Source of the DNA: Pseudomonas sp. GGS8
Lineage (GTDB): Bacteria > Pseudomonadota > Gammaproteobacteria > Pseudomonadales > Pseudomonadaceae
DNA: 64,000 bases
Reading direction: 5' to 3'
NCBI RefSeq assembly: GCF_024168645.1
Contig: NZ_JALJWF010000001.1
Coordinates: 1,541,001 to 1,605,000 of the forward strand
Shown: piece by piece, positions 63,543-64,000 of the stretch
Numbering within the stretch: position 1 is the first letter of the stretch
Layout of the letters: every line of letters begins with the position of its first letter
Notes under the pieces: generated by a model
Told to the model about the DNA's origin: nothing
Database searches by the model: none
Seen by the model: only the letters and a program-made list of their open reading frames with translations
Position numbers and translations under genes: made by a program

Positions 63543-64000
63543 TGTCCAGTCTGGCAGATGCAATCGTCCAGAGTGATCTGGACATCGCCCCATTGTTGTT
63601 GCCCGCGCAGGTCTTGCGCAACGACGCACAAGCCATCAAGGCTGCCCAGGAGCTGGCGCAAGTCGCCCGCCTGCACGCCGCCAAACGCGACCAGCAGCGC
63701 AAGTTGCCCTGGTCGGAAATCGAACAGTTCACCCGCAGCGGCCTGGGCAGCATTGCCATCCCGCGTGAGTACGGCGGCCCCCAGGTTTCATTCGTCACCG
63801 TTGCCGAAGTGTTCGCGATCATTTCCGCAGCCGACCCGGCCTTGGGCCAGATCCCGCAGAACCAGTTCGGGATTCTCAACCTGATACTCGGCACCGCCAC
63901 CGAGTCGCAGAAAAAACAGCTGTTCAAAAGCGTGCTCGAAGGCTGGCGAATTGGTAATGCGGGGCCGGAGCGCGGGACTAAAAATACCCTGGAGCTCAAG
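63542..64000 (+). CDS. sfnB: SfnB family sulfur acquisition oxidoreductase, N-terminal part (cut by window edge)
   Basis: 153 residues to the window end, open. Acyl-CoA-dehydrogenase-like flavoprotein: LPWSEIEQFTRSGLGSIAIP, REYGGPQVSFVTVAEVFAII, IPQNQFGILNLILG and GWRIGNAGPERGTKN, which matches the SfnB branch used for dimethylsulfone/methanesulfonate-type or other organosulfur sources under sulfate limitation. Full members are about 400 residues. The context beside the cystine and taurine genes agrees. Confidence 0.9.
   Translation, partial: MSSLADAIVQSDLDIAPLLLPAQVLRNDAQAIKAAQELAQVARLHAAKRDQQRKLPWSEIEQFTRSGLGSIAIPREYGGPQVSFVTVAEVFAIISAADPALGQIPQNQFGILNLILGTATESQKKQLFKSVLEGWRIGNAGPERGTKNTLELK

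Overview
The window is chromosomal DNA of a Pseudomonas, most likely of the P. fluorescens complex. The evidence is high GC content, dense packing, Pseudomonas gene neighbourhoods (aguA-aguB, ompR-envZ, rimB-rimK, hslO-hslR, tex, gshA, tauABCD, serine acetyltransferase/dcyD/cystine ABC transporter/sfnB) and ten copies of the paired REP palindromes typical of this group. No rRNA, tRNA, CRISPR array, integrase or intact insertion sequence was seen.

Layout. 0-4 kb: end of a short-chain dehydrogenase, a DsbA/FrnE-like protein, a small tautomerase, an orphan AAA ATPase and a RES/Xre toxin-antitoxin pair followed by a candidate small RNA. 4-7.4 kb: a LysR regulator facing a four-gene operon of a free-amino-acid-type 2-oxoglutarate dioxygenase, a GNAT acetyltransferase and the exporter pair AzlC-AzlD. 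7.4-15.5 kb: terminators and a possible small RNA, SnoaL-like and DsbA-like genes, agmatine-to-putrescine genes aguBA, a 970-residue kinase/aminotransferase fusion and rfbC. 15.6-31 kb: a DctB/DctD-type two-component pair, thioesterases, cysQ-nudE, yrfG, a LysM-gene remnant, a formate-dehydrogenase-like module (LysR, fdhD, YdeP/FdhF-type oxidoreductase), a glycine-zipper protein, hydroxyacyl-CoA dehydrogenase and recQ.

31-36.6 kb is an accessory segment: a tiny lipoprotein, two small paralogous Pseudomonas proteins flanking a GxSxG hydrolase, a strikingly structured leader, a frameshifted antitoxin gene between inverted repeats, and a colicin E3-like ribonuclease toxin with its immunity-position gene. 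36.7-49 kb returns to core genes: pckA, hslO, hslR, rimBK, envZ-ompR, tex, a PaaI-type thioesterase and gshA.

49-64 kb is dominated by sulfur nutrition: taurine uptake and desulfonation (tauABCD), serine acetyltransferase, D-cysteine desulfhydrase, a cystine ABC transporter and the start of an SfnB-type sulfur acquisition enzyme. An aldo/keto reductase, a HicAB pair and a BCCT choline transporter with a BetI-like palindrome lie between them.

The strongest candidates for undescribed biology are: (1) the leader at about 33.52-33.74 kb, whose central segment is complementary both to an upstream duplicate and to the ribosome-binding site of the following gene; (2) the dioxygenase-GNAT-AzlCD operon, readable as a system that makes and exports a modified amino acid; and (3) the kinase/phospholyase-like fusion. 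All functional statements come from recognising motifs by eye; no database search was run.
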